A stretch of DNA of 64,000 nt, taken from BOG-1155 sp963717985. GTDB lineage: Bacteria; Desulfobacterota; Syntrophorhabdia; Syntrophorhabdales; WCHB1-27. The notes below the pieces were generated by a model. It ran no database searches, had not been told where the DNA came from, and saw only the letters and a program-made list of their open reading frames with translations. Each line of letters opens with the position of its first letter. Position 1 is the first letter of the stretch. The position numbers and the translations under genes were made by a program. Shown here piece by piece: positions 52,767 through 61,711 of this stretch. The DNA lies in the NCBI GenBank assembly GCA_963717985.1, contig CAVQYC010000009.1:1-64000 (forward strand), given 5' to 3'.

Positions 52767-52812
52767 CCTTCGCGCCATGAGGGCGAAGGATGCGATATGC
52801 TTCTGAACATAA

Positions 52813-52849
52813 AGGGGCATCTTCCGCCTGTCGAGCGGAAGATGCCCCT
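52813..52849. terminator. Bidirectional terminator between mreB and pckG
   Basis: AGGGGCATCTTCCGC (52813-52827) and its exact complement (52835-52849) form a 15-bp stem with a 7-base loop. Short T/A-rich sequence follows on both sides (GTTTC on the plus side, TTTATG on the minus side). Lies between convergent genes. Confidence 0.85.
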
Positions 52850-52871
52850 GTTTCATCGGTGGTATCTCCGT

Positions 52872-54644
52872 CTATCCGGACAGGTTCGCTTTCAGCTCCG
52901 CGAGCCTCTTCTTCAACGCCTGCGGCAGTCTGTCGCCGAACTGCGCGTAGAAGACCTCGATCTCGGCGGCTTCCCTCTCCCAGTCGGCTTTATTGACCTC
53001 GAATAGCGTCTCCATCGTCCCCGGCGGCAGGGAAAGGCCCGTCATGTAGAGGTCTTCGAGGCGCGGCATGAGGCCCACAGGGGTCGATCTAGCCGGCACT
53101 TTGCCTTTTATCCTGTCGACCATCCATTTGATGACCCGAGAATTGTCCCTAAAACCGGGCCACATGAATTTCCCCCCGCTGTCCTTCCTGAACCAGTTGA
53201 CGAAATACATCTTCGGCGGCCGAGCGAGGCCCGCGCCTACCTTTAGATAATGGGCAAAATAGTCCGCCATGTTGTAGCCGCAAAAAGGGAGCATCGCCAT
53301 GGGGTCCCTTCTCACGACCCCCTCCTTGCCGCTGGCTGCTGCCGTGGTCTCCGATCCGTTGGCTGAGGCCCTGAACACGCCGTGCTCCCAGTCGAAGGCT
53401 TCACATACCAGAGGTATCGTCGTCGACCTTCTGCCTCCGAAGAGTATCCCCGATATAGGCACACCTTTGGGATTATCGACCTCGGGGGAAAGGGTCGGAC
53501 AATTGTGAAGGGCAACGGTGAAGCGTGAATTGGGATGGGCCGCGTTGCCGCCGCTCTTCGGGTCATACGGCCTTCCCTGCCAGTCAAGCATGGTTTCCGG
53601 CCTGGTATCGGTCATGCCTTCCCACCAGGGCGAATTCGTGCCCGTATCGAGGGCCGTGTTGGTGAAAAGGGTGGGGTAGAACTTATCCCCCCTCAACGTC
53701 TTCATCATGTTGGGGTTCGTTTTATCGGAGGTGCCCGGCGCCACGCCGAAAAAACCGTTTTCGGGGTTTATGGCGTACAGCCTTCCATCGGGTCCCGGGT
53801 TGATCCATGCGATATCATCGCCCAACGTCCATACCTTATACCCCTCCATCACCGGGTCGAGCATAGCCAGGTTTGTCTTGCCGCACGCGGAGGGGAAGGA
53901 GCCGAGGATATACGTGACATCGCCGTCGGGGTCCTCAACACCCATGATGATCATATGCTCCGCGAGCCATCCCTGCTGACAGCCGAGGTAGGAGGCAATC
54001 CTGAGAGAAATGCATTTCTTTCCCAAAAGGGCGTTTCCCCCGTAGCCGGAGCCGATACTCATGACCAGATCGTCCTGGGGAAAATGCATGACAAACCGCT
54101 TTTGCGGATCGAGGTCCCCGATCGAATGAAGGCCCTTAACAAAGCTGCCTGTAGAATTGATGATCTCCAGTACCCTCGTCCCGACCCTCGTCATGATATA
54201 CATGCTGACCGCCACGTAAACCGAATCGGTAATCTGAACGCAGGCCCTCGCATAGGGGGAATCGGGATGGCCCATCATATAGGGTATGACATAGAGGGTC
54301 CTGCCGGCCATACACCCGTCATAAAGGGGGCGAAGCATCGAAAGTGCCTCTGCGGGTTCCATCCAATTATTGTTCGGCCCCGCATCCTCCTTTTTCGGGA
54401 GGCATACGTAGGTCAGATGTTCGGTTCTCGCCACATCGGTGGGGTGGCTCCAATGGAGGTAGGAGTTAGGGAAGTGGCTCGTGTTGAGAGCTTGAAAGGT
54501 GGGGTGGCCCGCGATCTTTTCCTCTCTTATACCTACATCCACGAGTCTCCTCATCTCTTCTTCCGTGCCCTGGATCCAGTAAACCTTATCGGGCTTCGTC
54601 AGCCTTGCTTGTTCCTCTACCCATTCTTCAACGATGGTGCCCAC
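52872..54644 (-). CDS. pckG: Phosphoenolpyruvate carboxykinase (GTP)
   Basis: Converts oxaloacetate and GTP to PEP. 590 residues. GSGYGGNALLGKKCISLRIA near residue 195 has metal and substrate residues; GSFPSACGKTNLAMLDP near 242 contains the reactive Cys and P-loop; WTLGDDIAWI near 268 is kinase motif 2; NCPTLSPE and FGGRRSTTIPLV lie near 385-415. This is the GTP type, not the ATP type. Starts with GTG; AAGGAGG lies six bases upstream. Possibly controlled by the GntR gene upstream, which reads in the same direction. Confidence 0.93.
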   Translation of the reverse strand: MGTIVEEWVEEQARLTKPDKVYWIQGTEEEMRRLVDVGIREEKIAGHPTFQALNTSHFPNSYLHWSHPTDVARTEHLTYVCLPKKEDAGPNNNWMEPAEALSMLRPLYDGCMAGRTLYVIPYMMGHPDSPYARACVQITDSVYVAVSMYIMTRVGTRVLEIINSTGSFVKGLHSIGDLDPQKRFVMHFPQDDLVMSIGSGYGGNALLGKKCISLRIASYLGCQQGWLAEHMIIMGVEDPDGDVTYILGSFPSACGKTNLAMLDPVMEGYKVWTLGDDIAWINPGPDGRLYAINPENGFFGVAPGTSDKTNPNMMKTLRGDKFYPTLFTNTALDTGTNSPWWEGMTDTRPETMLDWQGRPYDPKSGGNAAHPNSRFTVALHNCPTLSPEVDNPKGVPISGILFGGRRSTTIPLVCEAFDWEHGVFRASANGSETTAAASGKEGVVRRDPMAMLPFCGYNMADYFAHYLKVGAGLARPPKMYFVNWFRKDSGGKFMWPGFRDNSRVIKWMVDRIKGKVPARSTPVGLMPRLEDLYMTGLSLPPGTMETLFEVNKADWEREAAEIEVFYAQFGDRLPQALKKRLAELKANLSG

Positions 54645-54748
54645 AGTTGCCTCCTTCAGTTTAGTCGCTCATGTCGATGGCGTTGCTTCATCGGGTCAAA
54701 ATAGACAAAATAACCGGTCCGAGTGCCTTTGTTCGGCTATGGCGGCTT

Positions 54749-55444
54749 TTAGATCCTCGGTTCCTGGCCTTGCCTTATCTTTTTCTTGATAAGATTTTTT
54801 CCCCTGGTCATATGTTTTCTCACGAGCTTTTCGACCAGCCTCGCATTTCCCGCCTGTATCGACGCAAGCATTTCCTTGTGGTCCTGAACGGCGAGCGCGG
54901 CTTTTCTCCCGTACCGCAACAGGATCACCCTGTACCGGTACATGTAATCGCGGAGGTCGTTGAGCAGGGCGTAGAGACGGTTATTCTTTGCAGCCTTGTA
55001 CAGGTTGTCGTGAAATTCGCCATCCAGCCTGATGAATTCTTCGACGTCCATAGCTTCGAGAACCGCCTCCTCCATCCTGATAATCTCTTCGAGGGCCTTC
55101 AGCTCGTCCTCCTGGATCCTCGCTGTTGCGAGGTAGGCCGCATATCCTTCGAGGACCGCCCTTAAGCCGAATACTTCTTCCACCTCTTCTTCACTGACCC
55201 CCTTGACCGCAAACCCACCCCTCGGGAGCCTGTGTATGAGCCCTTCCTTTTCCAGCTTTTGTATCGCTTCCCGGACCGGAGTGCGGCTCGTTTTCATATC
55301 CTCCGCAAGCCTTTCCTCTATGAGTCTTCTTCCCGGCTCGAGTTCTCCGCTGATAATGGCATTCTTGATGCCGCTGTAGACCTGCTCCCTCAAGAGCATC
55401 TTCTTCTTTCTTTTTCGCTCCTCGCTGCTTCCCTTGCTCTTCAT
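54749..55444 (-). CDS. GntR family transcriptional regulator (FCD type)
   Basis: A 231-residue regulator. The N-terminal winged helix has KNAIISGELEPGRRLIEERL and SRTPVREAIQKLEKEGLI, the classic GntR pattern; the C-terminal all-helical FCD domain (residues 95-225) has the metal/effector positions around RLDGEFHDNLYKA. The effector is usually a carboxylic acid. The ATG at 55444 follows AAGGAGGAATTA. It lies upstream of pckG and could regulate it and itself; two palindromes sit in its promoter. Confidence 0.88.
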   Translation of the reverse strand: MKSKGSSEERKRKKKMLLREQVYSGIKNAIISGELEPGRRLIEERLAEDMKTSRTPVREAIQKLEKEGLIHRLPRGGFAVKGVSEEEVEEVFGLRAVLEGYAAYLATARIQEDELKALEEIIRMEEAVLEAMDVEEFIRLDGEFHDNLYKAAKNNRLYALLNDLRDYMYRYRVILLRYGRKAALAVQDHKEMLASIQAGNARLVEKLVRKHMTRGKNLIKKKIRQGQEPRI

Positions 55445-55482
55445 TAATTCCTCCTTCTCAATGCGCCGGCTGGTCTCTATTG

Positions 55483-55530
55483 ACAATAACAACATATTGT
55501 AGCACAAAAAGCCACGTCCCTGTATACAGG
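55483..55530 (-). promoter_or_regulatory. Promoter/operator region of the GntR gene
   Basis: On the minus strand TACAAT (55501-55496) is a good -10, with TACAGG 17 bases upstream as a weak -35. The palindrome CCTGTATACAGG (55519-55530) covers that -35, and ACAATA-6-TATTGT (55483-55500) covers the -10 and the likely transcript start. GntR-type regulators usually bind such short palindromes, so autoregulation is likely. Confidence 0.55.
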
Positions 55531-55686
55531 TTTTTACTAAATAACATACATTGTCTCGGGGGATGAGTCACATTTCGGCGGCATCGAAGCTCTGCATGGA
55601 ATCTTTGAAACAGCGCAAAACAGCGCGTCTTGTATTGATTTTCAAGGCGAATTGTTGTAAATTTATCAAGTTTTTCCGGAGGTTTA

Positions 55687-56667
55687 ATGAAAAGAGTTTT
55701 TAGCGGCATCCAGCCGACTGGCGATATTCATATCGGCAATTATGTGGGAGCGATCAGACAGTGGGTCTCTCTGACGGGAGAGTACGAGTGTATCTACGGT
55801 GTGGTGGATTATCACGCCATCACGGTCGAGTATGACACGGACGGCTTGAGGCAGAGGACTCTGGAGACTGCGCTCATACTTATGGCCTGTGGTCTGGATC
55901 CGGCGAACTGCCGTTTGATGGTCCAGTCACATGTCGCCGAACATACGGAGCTCGGGTGGATATTCAACTGCCTTACGCCGATCGGCGAAGTGGAAAGGAT
56001 GACCCAATTCAAGGACAAGTCCCGGCAGCACAAGGCGAACATCAATATGGGCCTTATGGATTACCCTGTGCTGCAGGCCGCCGATATCCTTATTTATAAG
56101 GCCGGGTTCGTGCCCGTGGGCGAAGACCAGGTGCAGCATGTCGAGCTGTCCCGGGAGATCGCCCGTAAATTTAACGCCAGGTTCGGGCAGGTATTTCCCG
56201 AACCTCAGGCTGTCTTGTCGTGTGCGCCGAGGATCATGGGCACGGAAGGCAAAAACAAGATGTCCAAGACCCTCGGTAATTACATCGGCATTTTGGAAGA
56301 CGAAAGCAGCGTATGGGAGAAGCTGAGAACTGCCGTCACCGATGTGGCCAGGGTGAGGCGGACCGACGCGGGCAATCCCGAAGTCTGCAACATCTACACG
56401 ATGCACCGCGCCTTTTCCCCTGACCAGGCCGTCAAAGAACTGGGCAAGGGCTGCAGAAGCGCCTCCATAGGCTGCATAGACTGCAAGCGGGTGCTCTTCA
56501 AAAACATGATGGCCGAGCTTACTCCTATCAGGGAGAAGGCCCTTTCTCTGAAAGGGCATCCCGGCCCCGTGCTCGACGCGCTCCGTCAGGGCGCAGCCGA
56601 ATGCAAGCGGCTCGCCGCGGAGACTATGACGGAGGTGAGGGACGTCCTCGGCCTCCTGAAAGGTTAA
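55687..56667 (+). CDS. trpS: Tryptophan-tRNA ligase
   Basis: Class I aminoacyl-tRNA synthetase, 326 residues. FSGIQPTGDIHIGNYVGAIR carries the HIGH-type motif (HIGN), VGEDQVQHVELSREIARKFN lies near residue 146, and EGKNKMSKTLGNYIG near 193 is the KMSKS-type motif. TTTCCGGAGGTTTA precedes the ATG. An extra Cys-rich stretch CRSASIGCIDCKRV near residue 255 is typical of the TrpS group with a bound cluster or zinc site. Confidence 0.94.
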   Translation: MKRVFSGIQPTGDIHIGNYVGAIRQWVSLTGEYECIYGVVDYHAITVEYDTDGLRQRTLETALILMACGLDPANCRLMVQSHVAEHTELGWIFNCLTPIGEVERMTQFKDKSRQHKANINMGLMDYPVLQAADILIYKAGFVPVGEDQVQHVELSREIARKFNARFGQVFPEPQAVLSCAPRIMGTEGKNKMSKTLGNYIGILEDESSVWEKLRTAVTDVARVRRTDAGNPEVCNIYTMHRAFSPDQAVKELGKGCRSASIGCIDCKRVLFKNMMAELTPIREKALSLKGHPGPVLDALRQGAAECKRLAAETMTEVRDVLGLLKG

Positions 56668-56694
56668 GGCCCCTTCGTCCGTGATCCGGTAGGG

Positions 56695-56808
56695 GTGCGC
56701 GTCTATAAATTCCTGGTCCGGGATCAGCAGTTCCTGCTTGCCTGCGAGTCCGACACGATGCTCGATGAAATGCATGATATTGTCACAGCCTGGGGAAACA
56801 GTCGATGA
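56695..56808 (+). CDS. Small hypothetical protein upstream of the J-domain gene (37 aa)
   Basis: Frame from GTG at 56695 to TGA at 56806-56808 giving VRVYKFLVRDQQFLLACESD followed by TMLDEMHDIVTAWGNSR. Its stop overlaps the ATG of the J-domain gene as ATGA, which supports translation. A purine site is weak (GGTAGG). The product is short and beta/alpha in character, with no cysteine motif or membrane span. Family unknown. Confidence 0.45.
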   Translation: MRVYKFLVRDQQFLLACESDTMLDEMHDIVTAWGNSR

Positions 56809-57149
56809 TGCGTTTTGTGACAATCATCATTTTCATCGTAGTGGGCTACCTCATCTTTCGTCACTTAATGAGAATGCTCAAACAAGGGATGTATCAGAGA
56901 AGTGAAAGAGGTGAGTATCGGTACCAGAACTGGGAACATGCAAATACGGAAGAAGAGTACCGAAAGATTTTGGGGCTCACAAACAAAGAAACCCCGGCAA
57001 CTATCAAAACGAAATACAAAGAACTCATCACTAAATATCACCCTGACAAGGTGCAGCATCTGGGGGTAGAATTTCAAGAAATGGCCGAGAGGAAAACCAA
57101 AGCAATCATGGAGGCCTACGAGTTCTTCCACAAGAAATACAACCTCTGA
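56805..57149 (+). CDS. Membrane-anchored J-domain protein
   Basis: A 114-residue protein. Residues 4-20 form a single membrane span (VTIIIFIVVGYLIFRHL). After a basic linker, residues 48-112 are a J domain: EEEYRKILGLTNKETPATIK, then the invariant HPD in KYHPDKVQHLG and a final helix. It would recruit DnaK at the membrane. The N-terminal anchor and short size recall DjlA/TMEM-type co-chaperones but without a middle domain. Coupled to the small ORF upstream. Confidence 0.85.
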   Translation: MMRFVTIIIFIVVGYLIFRHLMRMLKQGMYQRSERGEYRYQNWEHANTEEEYRKILGLTNKETPATIKTKYKELITKYHPDKVQHLGVEFQEMAERKTKAIMEAYEFFHKKYNL

Positions 57150-57370
57150 GGAAAATGATAAAAACATACGTTGTTACCCTCGTACGATGAAGGGTTCCTG
57201 AACGAGAGCGGCCGAAGGTTTTTCTTGCAATGGCATGCGGAAAGCGATTATGACCATACCGGTTGTGATGAAGCAAGCGCCCGCCCCCCTCGGTCAGTAA
57301 TTGCCCCGCCGCAGGTAATTGTTGACACGGCCGTTTGAACCCCTTTACAATGAAACGGGAGGGTAAAACC

Positions 57371-58618
57371 ATGCACTATGCCTGGGTCATAGCGGCGACC
57401 GGCTGTCTCGTGACCATCCTTGCCCATGGGTTCGGCAGGATGTCTTACTCGGTGATCCTCCCGTCGATGAAGGACGGGCTCGGGCTCAGCTATACGCAGT
57501 TGGGCTCCATCGCAACGGGCAACTTCATCGGCTACCTCTGCCTCGCCATCGTCGGCGGCTTTTTGGCAGCCCGCTTCGGCGTGAGGAGGGTCGTCTTCGT
57601 CTCCCTCATCGTCATCGGCGTCAGTCTCTTTCTCACGGGGCTCGCCAACTCCTTTCTTTTTGCCTTCTTCATGAGGCTGGTCTCCGGGGCGGGAAATGGG
57701 GGCAGCTACGTGCCCATCATGGCACTGCCCGCAGCCTGGTTTATCATGAAGAGAAGGGGTCTCGCAACGGGCATCGTGTCGGCAGGCATCGGGTGCGGCC
57801 TCTTCCTGTCGGGCATCATGCTCCCGCCCGTGATCTCTGCCTTCGGCCGGCAAGGCTGGCGGTATGCCTGGTTCATGCTCGGGATCATAGTCTTCGTGCT
57901 TGCCTTTGTATGCTTTGCCTTCCTCAGGGACAACCCGAAGGAAAAGAACCTCAGCGTGTACGGAGGGGAAGGGCAGGAAGGTTCGGGTCCGTCAGGCCCC
58001 AGGATTACGCTCTTCTCCGCCTTCAAGGACATTGTGGTCCAGCCGGAGATATGGAAGCTCGGGGGTGTGTATTTCATGTACGGCTTTTCCTACATCATCT
58101 ACCTCACCTTTTTCGTTGCCTATCTCACCAGGGAAATGCAGGTACCCGCGGTCACGGCTGGGAGGATATTCGGGGTCCTCGGTATCTTCAGCATCTTCTG
58201 CGGCGTGATCTACGGCTGGGTGTCCGATGTCGTGGGCAGGAGACACGGGTCGATGATCGCCTATCTTACCCTCGCCCTTTCCTATCTCGTCCTCGCGTTC
58301 TGGAAAGATTACACGGGTTTTTACCTGTCTGCCGCGGTCTTCGGAATTGCGGCCTTTTCCATACCCGTCATAATGGCTGCTGCGGCCGGAGATGCGGTAG
58401 GCGGGAGACTGGCGCCCGCGGGCCTCGGCTTCATCACCCTTTTCTTCGGCATCGGGCAGGCCCTTGGACCCGTCGTAGGCGGCTACATCAAGGACGCCAC
58501 GGGCACGTTCACGTACGCCTTCCTCCTCTCCATGGTGGTCTCCCTCGCAGGCGGCGCAGGTTCCCTGGTCCTGAAAAAAAGTCGTACGGCCTTCCGGCAT
58601 GCCCGACAGCCCGGATGA
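57371..58618 (+). CDS. MFS transporter
   Basis: A 415-residue carrier with 12 predicted spans, beginning YAWVIAATGCLVTILAHGFG. The loop 2-3 motif reads LAARFGVRRVVF, and the matching loop 8-9 motif is WVSDVVGRRHG. The protein is close in pattern to the YbfB/oxalate-formate-type carboxylate carriers, but the substrate cannot be told. The ATG at 57371 follows GGGAGGGTAAAACC; a longer frame to 57335 is not supported. A truncated CheB domain starts inside its last codons. Confidence 0.85.
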   Translation: MHYAWVIAATGCLVTILAHGFGRMSYSVILPSMKDGLGLSYTQLGSIATGNFIGYLCLAIVGGFLAARFGVRRVVFVSLIVIGVSLFLTGLANSFLFAFFMRLVSGAGNGGSYVPIMALPAAWFIMKRRGLATGIVSAGIGCGLFLSGIMLPPVISAFGRQGWRYAWFMLGIIVFVLAFVCFAFLRDNPKEKNLSVYGGEGQEGSGPSGPRITLFSAFKDIVVQPEIWKLGGVYFMYGFSYIIYLTFFVAYLTREMQVPAVTAGRIFGVLGIFSIFCGVIYGWVSDVVGRRHGSMIAYLTLALSYLVLAFWKDYTGFYLSAAVFGIAAFSIPVIMAAAAGDAVGGRLAPAGLGFITLFFGIGQALGPVVGGYIKDATGTFTYAFLLSMVVSLAGGAGSLVLKKSRTAFRHARQPG

Positions 58619-58940
58619 TCCCTTCCCCATCGTCGGGATAGGCGCCTCGGCAGGAGGCCTCGATCCCCTGGTGCGCTTCTTGTCTGCGCTGCCGCATGAA
58701 TTCGGTTTTGCCCTTATCTTCATGCAGCACCTGTCTCCGGCGCACAAGAGCCTCCTGCCCGAGCTGCTCTCCTCCCGGAAGTCCACACTTTCGATCGAGG
58801 AAGTATCCGACGGCCTCGAAATCTTTCCCGGAAGGCTCTACCTCTGCCCCCCGGCGCAAGAGGTCAGGACCGAAAAAGGTATCTTCCGCGTAGCCCCTCA
58901 AACCCGAGCGCATGTACATTTCCCCATCGATGCTTACTAA
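58599..58940 (+). pseudogene. Truncated CheB-type methylesterase domain
   Basis: 113 residues matching only the first two thirds of a CheB catalytic domain of the kind found at the N-terminus of CheB-CheR-PAS fusion proteins. IVGIGASAGGLDPLVRFL has the catalytic Ser, IFMQHLSPAHKSLLPELL the His, and ending RAHVHFPIDAY is where the family normally continues to the catalytic Asp. The stop at 58938 removes that Asp. Overlaps the MFS gene by 20 bases, with no clear ribosome site. Probably a remnant. Confidence 0.7.
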
Positions 58941-59081
58941 CAGAGTTCCTCTCCTGGTGCCGATGAATACCGTCTTTCTCATGAAAAGCCCGAATATAGC
59001 TGTTGTAATCTTGCGGCAGCGCGTGACATTGGCCCTTCGCCGTAATATCTTATAAGGCAATACCTGTGGGGAGGGCGGATC

Positions 59082-60050
59082 ATGAGTTCCATCAAGAATG
59101 TGGGAGATAGAAAGGACGAGTGCCGGGTAGAGATGTCCCTTGAACGGGACTTTAGGCGGGAGTTGCCCGCAATAGTCGACAGCATAGTGGCATTGCACGA
59201 CAAGGAAGACAGGTTCAAGCACGTGGGGCCCGAGCCCATGCCTGCGAGAAGCTCGGTCATCGAGATCATCCAGAGGGCGATCACCGTCATCTACCCCGGC
59301 TATTTTTCACCTGCCCGCCTCGATGAGGTCAATGTCCCTTACTATTTAGGTCATCAGGTGACCGACCTCTTTCAGCTCTTGTCCGACCAGATCGCTTTCG
59401 CGATCCGTCACGACTGCCGAAGATTCGATTTGTCATGCACTAATTGCGAGGCGCGGGGACAGGGCGCCGCCGTCGAATTCTTGAGGGAGATACCCAGCCT
59501 CCAGGAGATGCTCGCCAAGGATGTCGCGGCTGCGTATGAAGGGGATCCGGCGGCCAGGTACCACGACGAGATCATCTTCAGCTACCCGGGACTCTTCACG
59601 GTGACGGTTTATCGTATCGCCCATAAGCTGCACGGGCTCGGAGTTCCCTTGATCCCGAGAATAATGAGCGAGTACGCACATGGTCAGACGGGCATCGATA
59701 TTCATCCCGGTGTGGAGATTGGAGAAAGCTTCTTCATCGATCATGGGACCGGGGTGGTGATCGGCGAAACGACCATCATCGGCAACCGGGTGCGTATTTA
59801 TCAGGGGGTGACCCTTGGTGCGCTCTCACTCACGAAAGAAGAGTGCGAGACCTTGAGGGGTCGAAAACGGCATCCTACCATCGAGGACGATGTAATTATC
59901 TATGCCAACGCGACTATCCTGGGTGGGTCGACCGTCATTGGGGCACGATCCATCATAGGCGGAAACGTGTGGCTCACGGAATCCGTTCCCCCGGACACGA
60001 CTGTTTTTCTCAAGAAGCCGGAGCTGGTCTTCAAGGAAAACAGGTCATAG
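59082..60050 (+). CDS. cysE: Serine O-acetyltransferase
   Basis: Makes O-acetylserine for cysteine synthesis. 322 residues, longer than the enterobacterial form because of an N-terminal helical extension (about 1-190) as in the EpsC/long SAT group. The left-handed beta-helix starts at IDIHPGVEIGESFFIDHGTG near residue 206, and VVIGETTIIGNRVRIYQGVT follows with hexapeptide repeats to about 300. The catalytic His lies in FIDHGTG. GGGGAGGGCGGATC precedes the ATG. Monocistronic. Confidence 0.9.
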   Translation: MSSIKNVGDRKDECRVEMSLERDFRRELPAIVDSIVALHDKEDRFKHVGPEPMPARSSVIEIIQRAITVIYPGYFSPARLDEVNVPYYLGHQVTDLFQLLSDQIAFAIRHDCRRFDLSCTNCEARGQGAAVEFLREIPSLQEMLAKDVAAAYEGDPAARYHDEIIFSYPGLFTVTVYRIAHKLHGLGVPLIPRIMSEYAHGQTGIDIHPGVEIGESFFIDHGTGVVIGETTIIGNRVRIYQGVTLGALSLTKEECETLRGRKRHPTIEDDVIIYANATILGGSTVIGARSIIGGNVWLTESVPPDTTVFLKKPELVFKENRS

Positions 60051-60360
60051 TCCCTTAAGGATGAATTTGTTGTTTTTTTCGCAAGAACTTTTTTCGTGTC
60101 TTTTACGAATCTGTTCCGCGCTACCATAAGATTAACGATTCCGGAGGAGGCTGAGGATTATTAATGGCATTAATTGGCGGGCATACTCCATTAGGAGAGA
60201 ATGAGGATCGAGCGGCGGCACCCGAGGATGCAGGGGCGAGCGCGATGAAAATTCACCGCAAAAGGCCGACCGGCCGAGGCCAACCTCTTGATTGTTTGAG
60301 CAGATCCCGCTAAACTCTTCCCCTATGAAAAACCTACATCCTCTCTGCTCAGGAATGCCG
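60051..60360. other. Intergenic stretch between cysE and the HAD gene
   Basis: No gene is supported over 310 bases. A purine-rich GGAGGAGGCTGAGGA (about 60140) has no good frame after it. The right end holds the promoter of the HAD gene. Confidence 0.55.
60288..60316 (+). promoter_or_regulatory. Promoter of the HAD phosphatase gene
   Basis: TTGATT (60288-60293), 17-base spacer, TAAACT (60311-60316). The expected transcript start is at about 60323, 38 bases before the chosen ATG. Confidence 0.55.
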
Positions 60361-61008
60361 ATGCGTTGCGTCATCTACGACTGCGACGGCGTGCTCTTCG
60401 ATTCTCTCGAGGCGAACCGGAAGCTTTACAACCATATCGCGGTTTCCATGGGCAGGGCGCCCCTGACGGAAGAGGAGCTCCGTTATTGCCACATGAACAC
60501 GGTGGGGGACAGCATTCATTGTCTCTTCAGGGAGGACGGGGAAGCTGAGGCGAAAGCCGTCAGGTTCTTGAAGGAACGGGTCGACTTCAAAGACTTCATC
60601 CCCTACCTCGTTATGGAGCCCCAATTGCTGGAGACCCTGTCTTCCTTAAGGGAAAAACGGATCATGACCGCAATAAGCACGAACAGGACGACCTCGATGC
60701 CCCATATTATGGAAAGGTTCCGCTTGCAGCCTTATTTTGACATGGTGGTAACAGCCCTCGATGTGACCCGGCCCAAGCCTGACCCGGAATCGGTCAACCT
60801 GATACTCGACAAGCTGCACGTGCGGCCGGAAGAAACGCTCTACGTGGGGGACTCGGAAATAGACCTCGGCACGGCCCGCTCATCGGGCGTGACCTTCGTG
60901 GCGTACAAGAACCTGGCGATCTCAACGGGGATTCTTATAGAGAACCATCGCGAGATCCTCAGGCTTCTCTCGAACGGGGAGTCTCCTCAAACGCCGCCTT
61001 GCGCTTGA
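60361..61008 (+). CDS. HAD-superfamily phosphatase (phosphoglycolate phosphatase-like)
   Basis: A 215-residue HAD hydrolase: motif I IYDCDGVLFDS at the N-terminus, motif II in AISTNRTT near residue 103, Lys in RPKPDPES near 141 and motif III/IV VGDSEIDLGTARSSG near 163. The helical cap (20-85) is of subclass I. The ATG at 60361 is chosen because AGGA lies six bases upstream and MRCVIYDCDG is the family start. Its last 50 bases overlap the 3' end of pssA on the other strand. Confidence 0.85.
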   Translation: MRCVIYDCDGVLFDSLEANRKLYNHIAVSMGRAPLTEEELRYCHMNTVGDSIHCLFREDGEAEAKAVRFLKERVDFKDFIPYLVMEPQLLETLSSLREKRIMTAISTNRTTSMPHIMERFRLQPYFDMVVTALDVTRPKPDPESVNLILDKLHVRPEETLYVGDSEIDLGTARSSGVTFVAYKNLAISTGILIENHREILRLLSNGESPQTPPCA

Positions 61009-61711
61009 AGATATATTTGAAGACATAAAAGACAGGGCCGGAAAGCATATAGGCCATGGTTATGGCGAAGAGCATTATGGCCGGCTCGATGAGCACAATG
61101 ACAAAAAGCAGGATCGCGGCGACAACCGCCTCGAAATGTCTGGACCGGAAGGCGCTCGACTCTTTGAAGCTGCTGTATCTCACGGCGCTCACCATGAGAA
61201 ACCCCAGGGCGTACACGAGGATAGGCGCGAAGACCTTCTTCACTTCAACCGGCAGGTGAAGCTCCCCGAAGAAAAGCACGCTGGCCGCTATGGTAGCCGC
61301 TGCCGCAGGGATGGGGAGGCCGAGAAAGTGCTTCTTCTGAACTGTTTCCGCCTGCACGTTGAAGCGCGCCAGGCGCAGCGCTCCGCAGGCCACATAGAGA
61401 AAGGCCGCGAGCCATCCGAACCGCCCGTACCCCTTTAAGGCCCACATATAGGCGAGAAGCCCCGGGGCAACACCAAAGGCGATCACATCCGAGAGGGAAT
61501 CGTACTCCACGCCGAACTTGCTGGTGGAGTTGGTCATGCGGGCGACCCTGCCGTCAAGGGAGTCGAGGATGCAGGACACGAATATGGCTATACTCGCTTG
61601 GGTAAACCTCTGATCGAGGGTAGCCACCATTGCGTAAAACCCCCCGAAGAGGCTCATCGACGTGAGCAGGTTCGGAAGGACGTAGACGCTCCTGCGCTTT
61701 CTCTTTCTCAT
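60959..61711 (-). CDS. pssA: CDP-diacylglycerol-serine O-phosphatidyltransferase
   Basis: Makes phosphatidylserine at the membrane. 250 residues with about seven spans. The CDP-alcohol transferase signature is complete: DSLDGRVARMTNSTSKFG then VEYDSLSD, giving D-x2-D-G-x2-A-R-x8-G-x3-D-x3-D. Overlaps psd by four bases; the two enzymes act in sequence. The ilvB-ilvH-ilvC-psd-pssA order is typical of Desulfobacterota-type genomes. Converges with the HAD gene, overlapping it by 50 bases. Confidence 0.92.
   Translation of the reverse strand: MRKRKRRSVYVLPNLLTSMSLFGGFYAMVATLDQRFTQASIAIFVSCILDSLDGRVARMTNSTSKFGVEYDSLSDVIAFGVAPGLLAYMWALKGYGRFGWLAAFLYVACGALRLARFNVQAETVQKKHFLGLPIPAAAATIAASVLFFGELHLPVEVKKVFAPILVYALGFLMVSAVRYSSFKESSAFRSRHFEAVVAAILLFVIVLIEPAIMLFAITMAYMLSGPVFYVFKYIFKRKAAFEETPRSREA

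Noticed and set aside
55927..56823. Antisense frame of 298 codons over trpS
   Set aside because: Shadow of trpS; the end beyond trpS is better explained by the small plus-strand ORF coupled to the J-domain gene.
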